From a virus: a DNA stretch of 33,922 nt. The notes under the pieces are model-generated. The model was not told where the DNA came from, did not search any database, and saw nothing but the letters and a program-made list of their open reading frames with translations. Made by a program: the position numbers and the translations under genes. Shown piece after piece: positions 9,601-17,547 of this stretch (positions are counted from its first letter, which is position 1; each line of letters opens with the position of its first letter). The DNA is taken from IMG/VR virus record IMGVR_UViG_3300031785_000025, positions 1 to 33,922 of that record; one strand, 5' to 3'.

Positions 9601-11899
9601 CTCCATTTGTATTTAATGCACTGTAAATATTATTTGGATGTGTAGTATGTAAATACCAATTACCAACATTAGAGTCAAACTGAACTGGATGTCCAACATC
9701 TCCTGCACTCTTATCAGAAACTCTACTGGTTATTGTTAAATTAGTTCCACCATATACTGAAACTGATGCATCGCTATCTGCAGCTGCTTTTGAAGATGCT
9801 AATTTAATTGTAGTAGAACTTTCTCTAATTGCATAATAAAGTCTATTAGGAACTAAATTTTCTGGAAGATCTCCATCGCTACTCTTAATAATAACACTTT
9901 CTCCAGTTAATATATTATGAGTTCCAATGGTAAATATGTTATTAACAGGTCCAGATATTACGGGAAATTCTTTAAATGCTACATTAATTCCAAGAGAAGT
10001 TGTTCCTCCACTAACAACATTATCTACCATACAAATACTAGAAGTAAATGTACCGATACCTGTACCTAAATCAACCGAAAGTGTATCTTCTCTTTTTGCA
10101 CCAACTCTATAACCTTGTGTTAATACTGGTGGAGCATCATCAAAGTTATTAAATCCATAAAGATATAATTGACTTGAAATACCAACTGATGTGGTCAAAC
10201 CAACATCTAAAGATTGCCAATCAACATTTGTTTCAGATTCACTTATTGCTCTTGGAGTTATAATAGATGTTATATAAGATTTGTTATCTTTATCAAACGC
10301 AGCTTTTCTAAATCCATCTGAAGCGAGAGAGAATTGTCCAAAGTTTGAGTTAGAGTTAGTAATAGAAGCATCTCCACCACTTAGGGTCTCAAAATGCTTA
10401 TTAAATCCAATAGCGAATACAGATACGATCTGCATAACAGCATCATTAGATATCTTTATATGTGTAGTATCAAATCCTTGTCTGTAAACTGCTTCAGAAT
10501 CTAAATGATATACTTTTGCTTTATCTAATGAAGAAGAACCAGAGGATAATTCTGCTCCTGTTTTCTTACTTATAGATCTTCCTTCATAAGCTCTTGTAGC
10601 AGGATTATATTTTACAAATGCACGATCATCTTTCTGTAATGATATACCAGTAAACTGGGCAACAACCATTGAACGGAAACCAGATGCTTTTGATCCATCT
10701 GCATGCATACCCTGCATACCAAATACAGATCTCAATGATATATTAAAGATATAAGGAGAAGCACCAGAAACAGTGTCAGTTTCAATTGTTACTACTGCAC
10801 CACTAACATCAGGTAAAGTTAATAAGTTGGGTTGAACATACGGTAAAAGATATGTAAAAGTTTTACTATTAACTATACTTTGTACTTTTGTTGATATATT
10901 GTAATCGTTTACGTTATCTGGAACTCCAACTCCATCAATTTTGATTGGAGTGCCTTCATTAAATCCATGATCCAATACAGTAGTAACTGTTATTACTGGT
11001 CCTGCTGTTCCACCACTACCAGATTCAATTCTGGCAATTGATAATGGATCTGCAGCAAATGCACCTACAATTTCCCATTCTGGTCTTTGTTTTGCGAATG
11101 CATCTGGATCATCAGGATATTTTTCTGGTATATTTCTTATAGAACTGAATGCGTTTGATAGTTTACTGTAGAACATATCAAGGTCAGTTAGATCATAACC
11201 AGATACCTTGTTAACACCATCAGCATATTCAAAACAAGTTAATTTATGGTGAGAAAAACTTGGTTTTGATCTGTTAGTTGTCGAAAAGTCAATTGGGTCT
11301 GTATAAACAGTTCCTAATTCATTTCCATCAAATATTGAGAATTGCCAGAAATAAGATGTACCAGTAATTCTGAATATAGAACTTCCTGCAACATCTGTAT
11401 CTGTTGGGTTTGGAATATATTTTGGTCTTATTTTTGTCTTTCTTAAATCTAATCCAACAAGTGATGTACCACGAGGAACAATTACACCACCATAAACACT
11501 ATTAAACTTATATAATTGGTTATCTACTTGATTCAAATCAAAATTTGAATCTAAATTTAAAGCAATTTCTTCAGAAGGTGGGGAGTTTGTTCCGTCTGGA
11601 GAAGTAACTCTTACACCTAAACTTGCATCATTAAAGATAGCAAAACCAGGTCTATTATCTACAACGTGCTCGCCTGGAAAAAGCAAGATTGTAGTTTGTT
11701 CTATTTTGTCGTTGTTATTTCCCTTAAGATATGAAAATCTGGCAGACTCTATTAATGCCCTTTGAATCGTTTTAAAAGGTTTAGCAAGAGAATTTCCTTG
11801 GTTTTCAATACTGTCGGTGGCTTCAAGATCATTCGGATTGACATAAAGAGTCCTTCCGTCCGTGTTCTTGATAAAATTATCTAATTTATTAAGTGGCAT
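6620..11899 (-). CDS. Giant tail fibre/structural protein with beta-helix and C-terminal S74 chaperone
   Basis: This 1759-aa protein opens with a pectate-lyase-like beginning (around residues 17-75, with the motif KPFKTIQRALIE), followed by a right-handed beta-helix up to about residue 540. Long beta-repeat regions with GSGY-type motifs follow. The C-terminal 94 residues are a peptidase S74 intramolecular chaperone: SDRRLK places the Ser-Lys dyad at S1666 and K1671, followed by GVIAQELEEVLPEAV and a closing coiled coil. In the S74 family this domain trimerises, helps the fibre fold and cuts itself off. A CATAAATA late promoter lies 31 bp upstream of the ATG. It is likely a host-contacting fibre; the glycan-degrading potential of the beta-helix is unknown. 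Confidence 0.88.
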   Translation of the reverse strand: MPLNKLDNFIKNTDGRTLYVNPNDLEATDSIENQGNSLAKPFKTIQRALIESARFSYLKGNNNDKIEQTTILLFPGEHVVDNRPGFAIFNDASLGVRVTSPDGTNSPPSEEIALNLDSNFDLNQVDNQLYKFNSVYGGVIVPRGTSLVGLDLRKTKIRPKYIPNPTDTDVAGSSIFRITGTSYFWQFSIFDGNELGTVYTDPIDFSTTNRSKPSFSHHKLTCFEYADGVNKVSGYDLTDLDMFYSKLSNAFSSIRNIPEKYPDDPDAFAKQRPEWEIVGAFAADPLSIARIESGSGGTAGPVITVTTVLDHGFNEGTPIKIDGVGVPDNVNDYNISTKVQSIVNSKTFTYLLPYVQPNLLTLPDVSGAVVTIETDTVSGASPYIFNISLRSVFGMQGMHADGSKASGFRSMVVAQFTGISLQKDDRAFVKYNPATRAYEGRSISKKTGAELSSGSSSLDKAKVYHLDSEAVYRQGFDTTHIKISNDAVMQIVSVFAIGFNKHFETLSGGDASITNSNSNFGQFSLASDGFRKAAFDKDNKSYITSIITPRAISESETNVDWQSLDVGLTTSVGISSQLYLYGFNNFDDAPPVLTQGYRVGAKREDTLSVDLGTGIGTFTSSICMVDNVVSGGTTSLGINVAFKEFPVISGPVNNIFTIGTHNILTGESVIIKSSDGDLPENLVPNRLYYAIRESSTTIKLASSKAAADSDASVSVYGGTNLTITSRVSDKSAGDVGHPVQFDSNVGNWYLHTTHPNNIYSALNTNGVAALTQKTDNTFIVRTDDSRSLDEKLYKVRIVVPKDAENAKQPAETFIIQESSSTGFRNDADPSRVSIGATDHDFDRNVRFISTCIAGSAGVVTVTSEIPHQLNTGNLVNIVNVRSTTNTGGASNLGYNGRFSVTGIVNDHTFTYSSTDVDNIVHTPGVFTSDTSTRNLNLPRFEKNDTKRNYYVYRSEVIADYIKDVQDGVYHGYVLNSNNALSEEFTEFKYSQNVTNLYPELDKDNVDDNPGPMKSFAKRAPIGDVVSNDLTKSITRETLDSFVEDFGIGKAITGITTVFTSVNAGIATITLDREHGFSGVTTYSTFSGGSGYNEGVHYNVKLFNNGTTTWDGATAKVTVGTGGTITDVSFISRGSGYTDAEQLDFDTSVLGSGTGAGVTISSSGISTNIGDAIQITGIGTTGEGYYKIASIPSKNQVSIAITAGDTEIHSGQYLLNLGPSVHVTSVAGPVLGITTFTSSFAHGLTAGSKVEFKDTSNNKLGVFVVNEKVGVTTFTVKTSDTLSSASYLVPHGFDSNNAASDNVTENLGTRGIPTYDNDKLFLHVPISDGNTIAVTDSPLCGIATLNQFPVGSYLQIDNEIMRIANSSFSGTNNNELNVIRGVFGTPKESHATGSIGKKIKPRAIELRRPSIIRASAHTFEYLGFGPGNYSTGLPQVQVRTLTDIESFLAQSQKKAAGVVVYTGMNSEGDFFIGNKKSSSATGQERTFDIPSPTVTGQEVGRLSVVFDEVLIKERLRVEGGKSGTVLSQFDGPVTFNKEVRLRNTGTITGVLKLDDTTPSTSRTTGALVVAGGMGVSGKATFGDEIIVDTGIIPDVDKGAYIGKEDQAFETAYIDGIRLGVGGTTTIDTRGGDLVISAAIGSSVSISTVTTITSDLNVEGDITAFYTSDRRLKDNITPIDDPLAKVISISGNTYDWNDKSGKTGKDVGVIAQELEEVLPEAVTTRKNGYLAVDYDRVVPLLVEAIKELNAKVDSLEQRLNN
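6625..6632 (-). promoter_or_regulatory. Late promoter-like motif ACTAAATA
   Basis: On the minus strand ACTAAATA ends 18 bp before the ATG of the 724-aa fibre gene and overlaps the last codons of the 1759-aa gene. It differs from TATAAATA at two positions, but the same CTAAATA core occurs at the divergent junction at 30963-31001. Confidence 0.45.
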
Positions 11900-11930
11900 T
11901 GTCGTACACGACCATGAGATTTCTATGTTT

Positions 11931-11938
11931 TATTTATG
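11931..11938 (-). promoter_or_regulatory. T4-type late promoter CATAAATA
   Basis: CATAAATA on the minus strand fits the NATAAATA late consensus of T4-like cyanophages. It lies 31 bp before the ATG of the 1759-aa fibre gene, in the 84-bp gap after the small 57-aa gene. Confidence 0.75.
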
Positions 11939-11983
11939 GTAGTAGAAGTTACCCTACTTTCATGATGTAGTACCAAACCACTA

Positions 11984-12157
11984 TTAAAGGTCTGAGTGAG
12001 TTTGCATTTCAAACCACTCTTCTTCGGTTTCGGCATATTTTCCCAATACAGATGCTTTTCCATTGGCATCTAAGATACCAATGAGTTCTCCATCTTTTGC
12101 TCTGCTAATCATTTCATACTTTTTAGTTTGAAATTCTTCAGATGTAATAATTTCCAT
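11984..12157 (-). CDS. Small acidic protein of unknown function (57 aa)
   Basis: This short frame starts MEIITSEEFQTKKYEMISRA and ends EEEWFEMQTHSDL. It starts one base after the stop of the preceding small gene, with which it forms a two-gene unit behind a strong host-type promoter. It is acidic, soluble and has no cysteines or membrane segment. The middle part (GELIGILDANGKASVLGKYA) suggests a small beta-hairpin, and the end is Glu-rich. I do not recognise it. Given its early promoter it may act on host functions, which is inference only. Confidence 0.75.
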   Translation of the reverse strand: MEIITSEEFQTKKYEMISRAKDGELIGILDANGKASVLGKYAETEEEWFEMQTHSDL

Positions 12158-12158
12158 T

Positions 12159-12353
12159 TTACTGATTACTTAACGATAAGTTTGCATATCTAATTCGATC
12201 TGGAGGCAGATACTCATTACATACTTTCAATACACCCATGAATTCATCGGTGGTGTCACATTGTATTAATTTTTCATCGGTTTCACTGCCAAGTAATTTA
12301 AAAGACTTAGCACATATATCAATGATCACATGATCAATAAATTCGTCATTCAT
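12159..12353 (-). CDS. Small protein of unknown function (64 aa), probable start at the second ATG
   Basis: The frame could begin at ATG 12375-12377 (72 aa), but that ATG overlaps the -10 box of a near-perfect promoter, so a transcript starting about 7 bp downstream would not contain it. The next ATG, at 12351-12353, gives a 64-aa protein beginning MNDEFIDHVIIDICAKSFKLL and has a GGAAA sequence about 8 bp upstream as a ribosome site; I chose it. The protein is acidic, probably alpha-helical, with two cysteines (residues 14 and 32), and has no recognised domain. It is followed one base later by the 57-aa gene. Confidence 0.7.
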   Translation of the reverse strand: MNDEFIDHVIIDICAKSFKLLGSETDEKLIQCDTTDEFMGVLKVCNEYLPPDRIRYANLSLSNQ

Positions 12354-12375
12354 CCATGTTTTCCAAAGTACTAAC

Positions 12376-12404
12376 ATTATATAGTACTGAGGACTCTATG
12401 TCAA
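12376..12404 (-). promoter_or_regulatory. Strong host sigma70-type promoter (TTGACA-17-TATAAT)
   Basis: On the minus strand both hexamers match consensus exactly: TTGACA at 12399-12404 and TATAAT at 12376-12381, with an ideal 17-bp spacer. It fills the 33-bp gap between the 180-aa gene and the small-gene pair. It is the best host-type promoter I see in the window and stands in the middle of late structural genes. Confidence 0.85.
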
Positions 12405-12410
12405 TAGTAG

Positions 12411-12953
12411 TTACAACCCTAAAAGAGTTCTTAATTCTGAGGTTGTAAGACCAACATTAGCAAGTTTTTCTGCTGCAGTTAGAGTTGATGCAGTTGAAAC
12501 AAGACTCCATGCATTAGTAACTCCTATTCCTGCATCAGCACCACCAGATGCTGTATCCCAAGATAAAGCAGTTTTAGCTAACATTATGGGTGGAGAAAAT
12601 GTGGTTACTCCTGCAGGAACTGGTCCCCATGGACTTGTAACAACTACAGCTGATCCTATTGTTGCATCATCGACAGAGTAATAAGTTCCACTAAGATCAT
12701 TAATTTGACTCCAAGTTTGAGCACCTTCATCAAAGACTCTAACTTTTCCAAGTTCTTTTTCAGGTGGTTTTACTGGAGTAGTAAATGCAGGTGCGTTGTA
12801 ATATGATGGATTAGTTGGTGAAGAAGGTTTCTCCAACATACCAAGATACTCTTTATGAGTCTCACCGTAACTATACAGTGGGCAAGTGTTTTCAGAGTCT
12901 ACAGTAATAGTGCGTTCTACACCATCATAAGTCTTACAAGTTACGGTTGCCAT
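12411..12953 (-). CDS. Unknown protein of the fibre cluster (180 aa)
   Basis: This 180-aa protein begins MATVTCKTYDGVERTITVD, has a Pro/Thr-rich middle (residues 42-68), a short segment around RVFDEGAQTWSQI, and a C-terminal alpha-helical part ending LTTSELRTLLGL. A good ribosome site (AAAGGA) lies just before the ATG and a CATAAATA late promoter lies 38 bp upstream, so it is a late protein. It follows the 879-aa collar-tipped fibre gene. A fibre-associated or fibre-assembly role would suit the place, but no motif supports it. Confidence 0.7.
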   Translation of the reverse strand: MATVTCKTYDGVERTITVDSENTCPLYSYGETHKEYLGMLEKPSSPTNPSYYNAPAFTTPVKPPEKELGKVRVFDEGAQTWSQINDLSGTYYSVDDATIGSAVVVTSPWGPVPAGVTTFSPPIMLAKTALSWDTASGGADAGIGVTNAWSLVSTASTLTAAEKLANVGLTTSELRTLLGL

Positions 12954-12991
12954 GTCCTTTTATAACAATTATCTAGAAGTTTGATTACACC

Positions 12992-12999
12992 TATTTATG
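12992..12999 (-). promoter_or_regulatory. T4-type late promoter CATAAATA
   Basis: CATAAATA on the minus strand overlaps the TAA stop of the 879-aa fibre gene and lies 38 bp before the ATG of the 180-aa gene. It matches the motif before the 1759-aa gene exactly. Confidence 0.75.
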
Positions 13000-15634
13000 T
13001 TTTTATTATAGGCAAGAAATTAATATTTCGTGGTCTGGTCTCACTACCATTATTTCCACCATTTGTAGCATTTGGCGAACCACCTTCAACATTTCTGATG
13101 AAACTGGAATCATCGGCAGCTGGTCTATCATTGACACCACCACTCCAGTCTCCATTTCCACGAGCATGAATTGGTATATCATGAGTATGAGATTGGAATT
13201 GATGTCCTTGAGTTGTCGCAAACCCTCTGCCACTGTCTATACCTCTAGCATCATCATATCCTCTAATAAATTCTCCACGAAGATCAGGAACATTAAAATT
13301 CTGTCCACTTCCTCCATACTGATAACCAATAGCATTGTATAAATCTTGATATTGCCCAAGTCCTGCATTATTACCTACATTACCATATGATGCACCATCA
13401 CAATATAAGAATCCAGAGGGAGGTGTTGGATAACTTCCACTTCCCTTGTCACCTGCATACCATACAATACTTCCTGTAACTACACCACCTACTGCACCAG
13501 TACCCTGAATACCCTGAATACCCTGAATACCCTGAATACCCTGTCCACCAACAACACCACTAATACCTTGATTACCCTGAAGACCCTGAATACCTTGAGA
13601 TCCTGTAATACCCTGAATACCTTGATTACCTGCACCAGTGTCTCCTTGAACACCTTGACGACCTTGTATTCCTTGAAGACCCTGAATACCCTGAACACCT
13701 TGATTTCCATCAGGTCCTTGTATACCTAAGAGACCTTGTATACCTTGAATACCCTGAGATCCTACACCATTATCCCCTTGAATACCTTGTTTACCCTGAA
13801 TACCCTGAATACCCTGACGACCTTGTGCACCATCATTACCATTGTTTCCTTGTATTCCTTGTATTCCTTGAATACCCTGCTGTCCCTGAATACCCTGTAA
13901 ACCTTGGAAACCTTGAATACCCTGTAAACCTTGCGGACCTTGAATACCTTGGCGACCTTGAGGACCAAAATCTCCTTGAACACCCTGAACACCTTGAGCA
14001 CCAGCTCCTTGAATACCTTGAATACCTTGAATACCCTGTTGTCCCTGAGTACCAGTATTACCTTGAATACCCTGAAGACCTTGATTACCCTGAATACCCT
14101 GAACACCTTGAATACCTTGATAACCTTGTCTACCCTGTATTCCTTGTGTACCTTGTCTTCCTTGAATACCTTGGATACCCTGAATACCTTGAGATGCCTG
14201 ATTACCTTGTGCACCTGAGATACCTTGGATACCTTGGTTTCCTGTAGTTCCTTGAGTTCCTTGTCTACCCTGCCTACCTTGATTTCCTTGTCTACCTTGT
14301 GTTCCCTGAACACCTTGAATACCCTGAATACCTTGACGACCCTGAACACCCTGAACACCTGCAGCACCTATACCCTGCAGTCCTTGTATTCCTTGTGCAC
14401 CTCTTATACCTTGTTGACCAGTTGTTCCCTGTGCAGCTTGTGTACCTTGAGTTCCTTGTAAACCTTGACTCCCCTGAATACCCTGAAGACCTTGGAAAGT
14501 AGCATCTTCAATAGATATTTTTCTAACATTATCATTACCCGCATCATATATTAATAGTAAATCATTTTGACCATTTGCACTTGTAGTTAATACTTGTTCT
14601 GTTATTGCTTTCTTACTTACCTTACCATCAAAGATAGTGGCAGTGGACATTCCTGAAACAAATGATCCACCATCTACAGTCAAATCTGAGGTAGAGACTG
14701 CAGCACCAATTATAATTTGATCACTAAAAGTTGATACTCCTACAAAACTTGAAACACCTGTTACTACTAAATTTTTTGTTTCAGTAGTTTCAGAGAACTT
14801 TGAATTACCGACAACTTCAAATATAACTTCTGGAAACTGAGTTCCTATTCCTATTCTATCATTTGTATAATCATACCAAAAAACATCAGCACCACCAACA
14901 GTTCCTGATGCACTATGATATTGTATTTGAGATATTGTTCCACCTGCACCAGAGGTAACTGCATTTGCAGTTTGCCATTGCATTCCACCTGTAGCAGTTT
15001 TGACTAGAAGTTCTCCCGTGCTTCCTGTCCCGTCTGAAGCATCAACTATGGTTCCACTAATTTTTACATTTCCTACAATATCTAAATCATACTTTGGTAT
15101 AGCACTTCCAATACCAATATAACCATTAGTCTTAGAGGATAATATTGTTCCACCAACACCAATTTGAAAAACATCTGTTGCAGTTACTATTCCTGAACTA
15201 TTAACTAAAAGATATGGTGATCCTGCAAAACTACCATCATCATTGAATATAATTTGACTCGCACTACCTGGTGGAGATATGGTAATTGTAGATATTGATC
15301 CAAAATTATTTGCAGTTACATTTACAATATTACCAACAAAATCAAGTTTACTAATACTGTTACCAGTACCAACTATCCCTCCTTCATCAAAAATAGTTAA
15401 ACCAGTAGTTAATATTCCTGAAGGTGCAACTTGCCAATAACGATCATATTGTCCACCATTTTCAACAGTAACTAACTGATAATATTCATCTCTTATAGGA
15501 AGTGTTTTCTCTCCAACAAAACCTAAATTGGGTTCTGTTTCTTCAGGAGACAAATAAACATGACGATCTGTACTTAAACCACTTAACGCAGCAAGTTTTC
15601 TTTTACCACTTAGAAATCTCTCCTTATTCGCCAT
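12995..15634 (-). CDS. Tail fibre with Gly-X-Gln collagen rod and tail-collar tip
   Basis: This 879-aa protein has three parts. Residues 1-378 are beta-rich and contain two IGIG-x-x-x-P repeats (IGIGSAIPKYDLDI and IGIGTQFPEVIFEV). Residues about 380-712 are an almost unbroken collagen-like rod of Gly-X-Gln triplets. Residues about 720-879 form a phage tail-collar domain: GDKGSGSYPTPPSGFLYCDG, NVPDLRGEFIRG, the SHTH motif expected to bind metal in the trimer, and the ending RPRNINFLPIIKT. The tip resembles that of T4 short tail fibre gp12 and related receptor-binding tips. It starts one base after the preceding gene's stop, so the genes are coupled. A trimeric host-binding fibre is very likely. 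Confidence 0.88.
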   Translation of the reverse strand: MANKERFLSGKRKLAALSGLSTDRHVYLSPEETEPNLGFVGEKTLPIRDEYYQLVTVENGGQYDRYWQVAPSGILTTGLTIFDEGGIVGTGNSISKLDFVGNIVNVTANNFGSISTITISPPGSASQIIFNDDGSFAGSPYLLVNSSGIVTATDVFQIGVGGTILSSKTNGYIGIGSAIPKYDLDIVGNVKISGTIVDASDGTGSTGELLVKTATGGMQWQTANAVTSGAGGTISQIQYHSASGTVGGADVFWYDYTNDRIGIGTQFPEVIFEVVGNSKFSETTETKNLVVTGVSSFVGVSTFSDQIIIGAAVSTSDLTVDGGSFVSGMSTATIFDGKVSKKAITEQVLTTSANGQNDLLLIYDAGNDNVRKISIEDATFQGLQGIQGSQGLQGTQGTQAAQGTTGQQGIRGAQGIQGLQGIGAAGVQGVQGRQGIQGIQGVQGTQGRQGNQGRQGRQGTQGTTGNQGIQGISGAQGNQASQGIQGIQGIQGRQGTQGIQGRQGYQGIQGVQGIQGNQGLQGIQGNTGTQGQQGIQGIQGIQGAGAQGVQGVQGDFGPQGRQGIQGPQGLQGIQGFQGLQGIQGQQGIQGIQGIQGNNGNDGAQGRQGIQGIQGKQGIQGDNGVGSQGIQGIQGLLGIQGPDGNQGVQGIQGLQGIQGRQGVQGDTGAGNQGIQGITGSQGIQGLQGNQGISGVVGGQGIQGIQGIQGIQGTGAVGGVVTGSIVWYAGDKGSGSYPTPPSGFLYCDGASYGNVGNNAGLGQYQDLYNAIGYQYGGSGQNFNVPDLRGEFIRGYDDARGIDSGRGFATTQGHQFQSHTHDIPIHARGNGDWSGGVNDRPAADDSSFIRNVEGGSPNATNGGNNGSETRPRNINFLPIIKT
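13501..14494 (-). repeat. Coding triplet repeat of the collagen-like rod
   Basis: About 1 kb is made of degenerate 9-bp units encoding Gly-X-Gln, mostly as GGTATTCAG-like variants (shown on the plus strand as ccctgaata or ccttgaata). It encodes about 110 triplets. The internal similarity makes it a likely site for slippage and length change, and it leaves other frames open, which produces false reading frames on both strands. Confidence 0.9.
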
Positions 15635-15635
15635 A

Positions 15636-17546
15636 TTATGTCGTACTGTTTTCTAGGATACTTGCAAGAAATTCCATTTGTAATGGTGCGACTAATCCAC
15701 CAGCCTGAGCACCAATTTGAAGAGTTACTGTATTTAAAGTTGTGGCACCCACAGCAACTGAGGTATTGTATGCAGGATCTTTATTCTCTCTTGGATAGAA
15801 TTTAGTTACTGTATTATTATCTTTATCGCAAGTAAATCCAATAGATCCAGTTGCTATCTTAACATTTTTTCCAACCATCAATTTATGAGATCCAATAGTT
15901 ACTACTAAATCTCCATTTGCAGGATTATATGTAGCGTCTGTTGGTGTATGATATACAAGACTTGAAATACCAACATTGACTGTTATAGTATCTGATGTTG
16001 TAGATACTATAGGAATTGAAGTATTATAATATGGATCAGTTGTTCTTGGATAAGAATGTTCCGAACCATGATTATCCATATCGCAAGTAAATGTCAGAGA
16101 ATTTGTAGCAATCTTAATTGATTCTCCACCTTTCTTCATATCTCCAACAGCATTGATAAATGTATGAATACCTGTGCTTGTAGAGGGATACCCATCAGGT
16201 CCTAATACCTGAACTTCAAAAGTATTAGCAGTTACATTAGATATAGGCAACCATTTATTATTTGCATAATCATTAACTCTAGGATATGCTTTTATATCAG
16301 GACCAGTAGTACAACTGAATCTTAAAGACTCTGTATCAAATTTGATTCTTTCTCCTGCAGAGTATTCATGATTAGCAATAGTAACAGTCATAATTCCTGT
16401 AATAGGACTGTATTCTGCACCTTGCACAGTCGTAGTTACTCCACTCTTCAAACTATGATTACCTATGTTAAGAGTTAACTGTCCTGTTGTTGGTATGTAA
16501 GATGCATTTGAAACATTATAATTAACGATACTTGATATTCCTACGTTGACGGTGAATGTATTAGTTGTAAATGTTGTGATCCCTAAATTAAATGCATTAT
16601 AATTTGGATCACTTCTTCTTGGATATGCATGATCTGTTGCATTTCCGTCCATTGAACATTTAAAAGTAATACCATCAGTAATGATTCCGACTGTATTTGC
16701 ATCAGTCAATCCATGAGAATTTGCTGTAATTACTAGCAATCCTGTCGCTCCATCATAGGTAGCTCCTGTAGGAGTTACATTACCACCACCAGTAACTTTT
16801 ACTGCTCCTGTTTTTGCACTTACAAATGTATGGTTGTAATCGCCACCCTGAATGACTGCTCCATCTGTTGCACGTACAAACTTATGATCATACGCACCAC
16901 CAGCTATTATTGAGCTGGTAGCTGCACTAACAAATGTATGAACAGAGTTACCAACATAAGTGTGTTCATATCCTACAGCACCACCGATTACAGCAGAAAA
17001 TGTTTTTGATATACCTACGTCATTAACAATGGTATCAACAACGTATGATTGTTGTGGATCTGGGAAAAATGTAGTAGTAATACCTGTACCACTAGGACAT
17101 TTGAATTCTAATCCAGATAAAGTTATTTCCTGCCCAACAGGAAAATTATGTGGTGTTAAAGTTGTGACTGTTACGATACCACTTGGTTCATCATAGACTG
17201 CACCTGTAACTGATACTATACCACTTTGTTTTGCATCAACATATATTTCGTCTACTTTTATTGCATCCTTTTCTAATACTAAACGACCATCAATAAGAAC
17301 GACTGCATCATTTGGTGGAACTTGTATATCTCTTATAACACGAGTATCTCTAAAATTACCTGTGCTTCTTGAAGTTCTTCTATGCCAGAATGTTACTGCA
17401 GGATATGATGCTCCAATACCAACGTTTGATACTTGAGCAAACAAAAGAATTGAGGAAACTCCCGTAGGAACCTCATAAAGTTTCTGCGGACCTGGTGCTA
17501 CAGGAACTGCAACTGTTAAAAACTTATTTACTGGTGCGACTGCCAT
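15636..17546 (-). CDS. Virion structural protein with tandem YPR beta repeats
   Basis: This 636-aa protein begins MAVAPVNKFLTVAVPVAPGP. After a compact N-terminal beta domain it has three short repeats with H-(T/K)-F-V-(S/R)-A (about residues 205-265), then at least four longer repeats. Each long repeat has a TFTCDMD-like strand followed by YPR and an Asp/Pro-Asn motif: HAYPRRSDPNYN, KAYPRVNDYANN, HSYPRTTDPYYN and KFYPRENKDPAYN. I know this repeat only as a feature of uncharacterised marine phage structural proteins. The gene starts one base after the stop of the 1402-aa gene. Its virion role is unknown. Confidence 0.78.
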   Translation of the reverse strand: MAVAPVNKFLTVAVPVAPGPQKLYEVPTGVSSILLFAQVSNVGIGASYPAVTFWHRRTSRSTGNFRDTRVIRDIQVPPNDAVVLIDGRLVLEKDAIKVDEIYVDAKQSGIVSVTGAVYDEPSGIVTVTTLTPHNFPVGQEITLSGLEFKCPSGTGITTTFFPDPQQSYVVDTIVNDVGISKTFSAVIGGAVGYEHTYVGNSVHTFVSAATSSIIAGGAYDHKFVRATDGAVIQGGDYNHTFVSAKTGAVKVTGGGNVTPTGATYDGATGLLVITANSHGLTDANTVGIITDGITFKCSMDGNATDHAYPRRSDPNYNAFNLGITTFTTNTFTVNVGISSIVNYNVSNASYIPTTGQLTLNIGNHSLKSGVTTTVQGAEYSPITGIMTVTIANHEYSAGERIKFDTESLRFSCTTGPDIKAYPRVNDYANNKWLPISNVTANTFEVQVLGPDGYPSTSTGIHTFINAVGDMKKGGESIKIATNSLTFTCDMDNHGSEHSYPRTTDPYYNTSIPIVSTTSDTITVNVGISSLVYHTPTDATYNPANGDLVVTIGSHKLMVGKNVKIATGSIGFTCDKDNNTVTKFYPRENKDPAYNTSVAVGATTLNTVTLQIGAQAGGLVAPLQMEFLASILENSTT

Positions 17547-17547
17547 A

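Noticed and set aside
12354-12377. The first ATG of the 72-aa frame as gene start
   Set aside because: It overlaps the -10 box of a consensus promoter, and a later ATG has a better ribosome site.
13501-14494. CRISPR-like or tandem-repeat array
   Set aside because: Units are 9 bp, degenerate, without spacers, and in frame within a coding sequence.
13489-14502. Several long open frames on both strands over the fibre gene
   Set aside because: They are produced by the 9-bp periodicity of the Gly-X-Gln repeat. Their proteins are monotonous (for example FRVFRV or LEYPEY runs) and lack ribosome sites.
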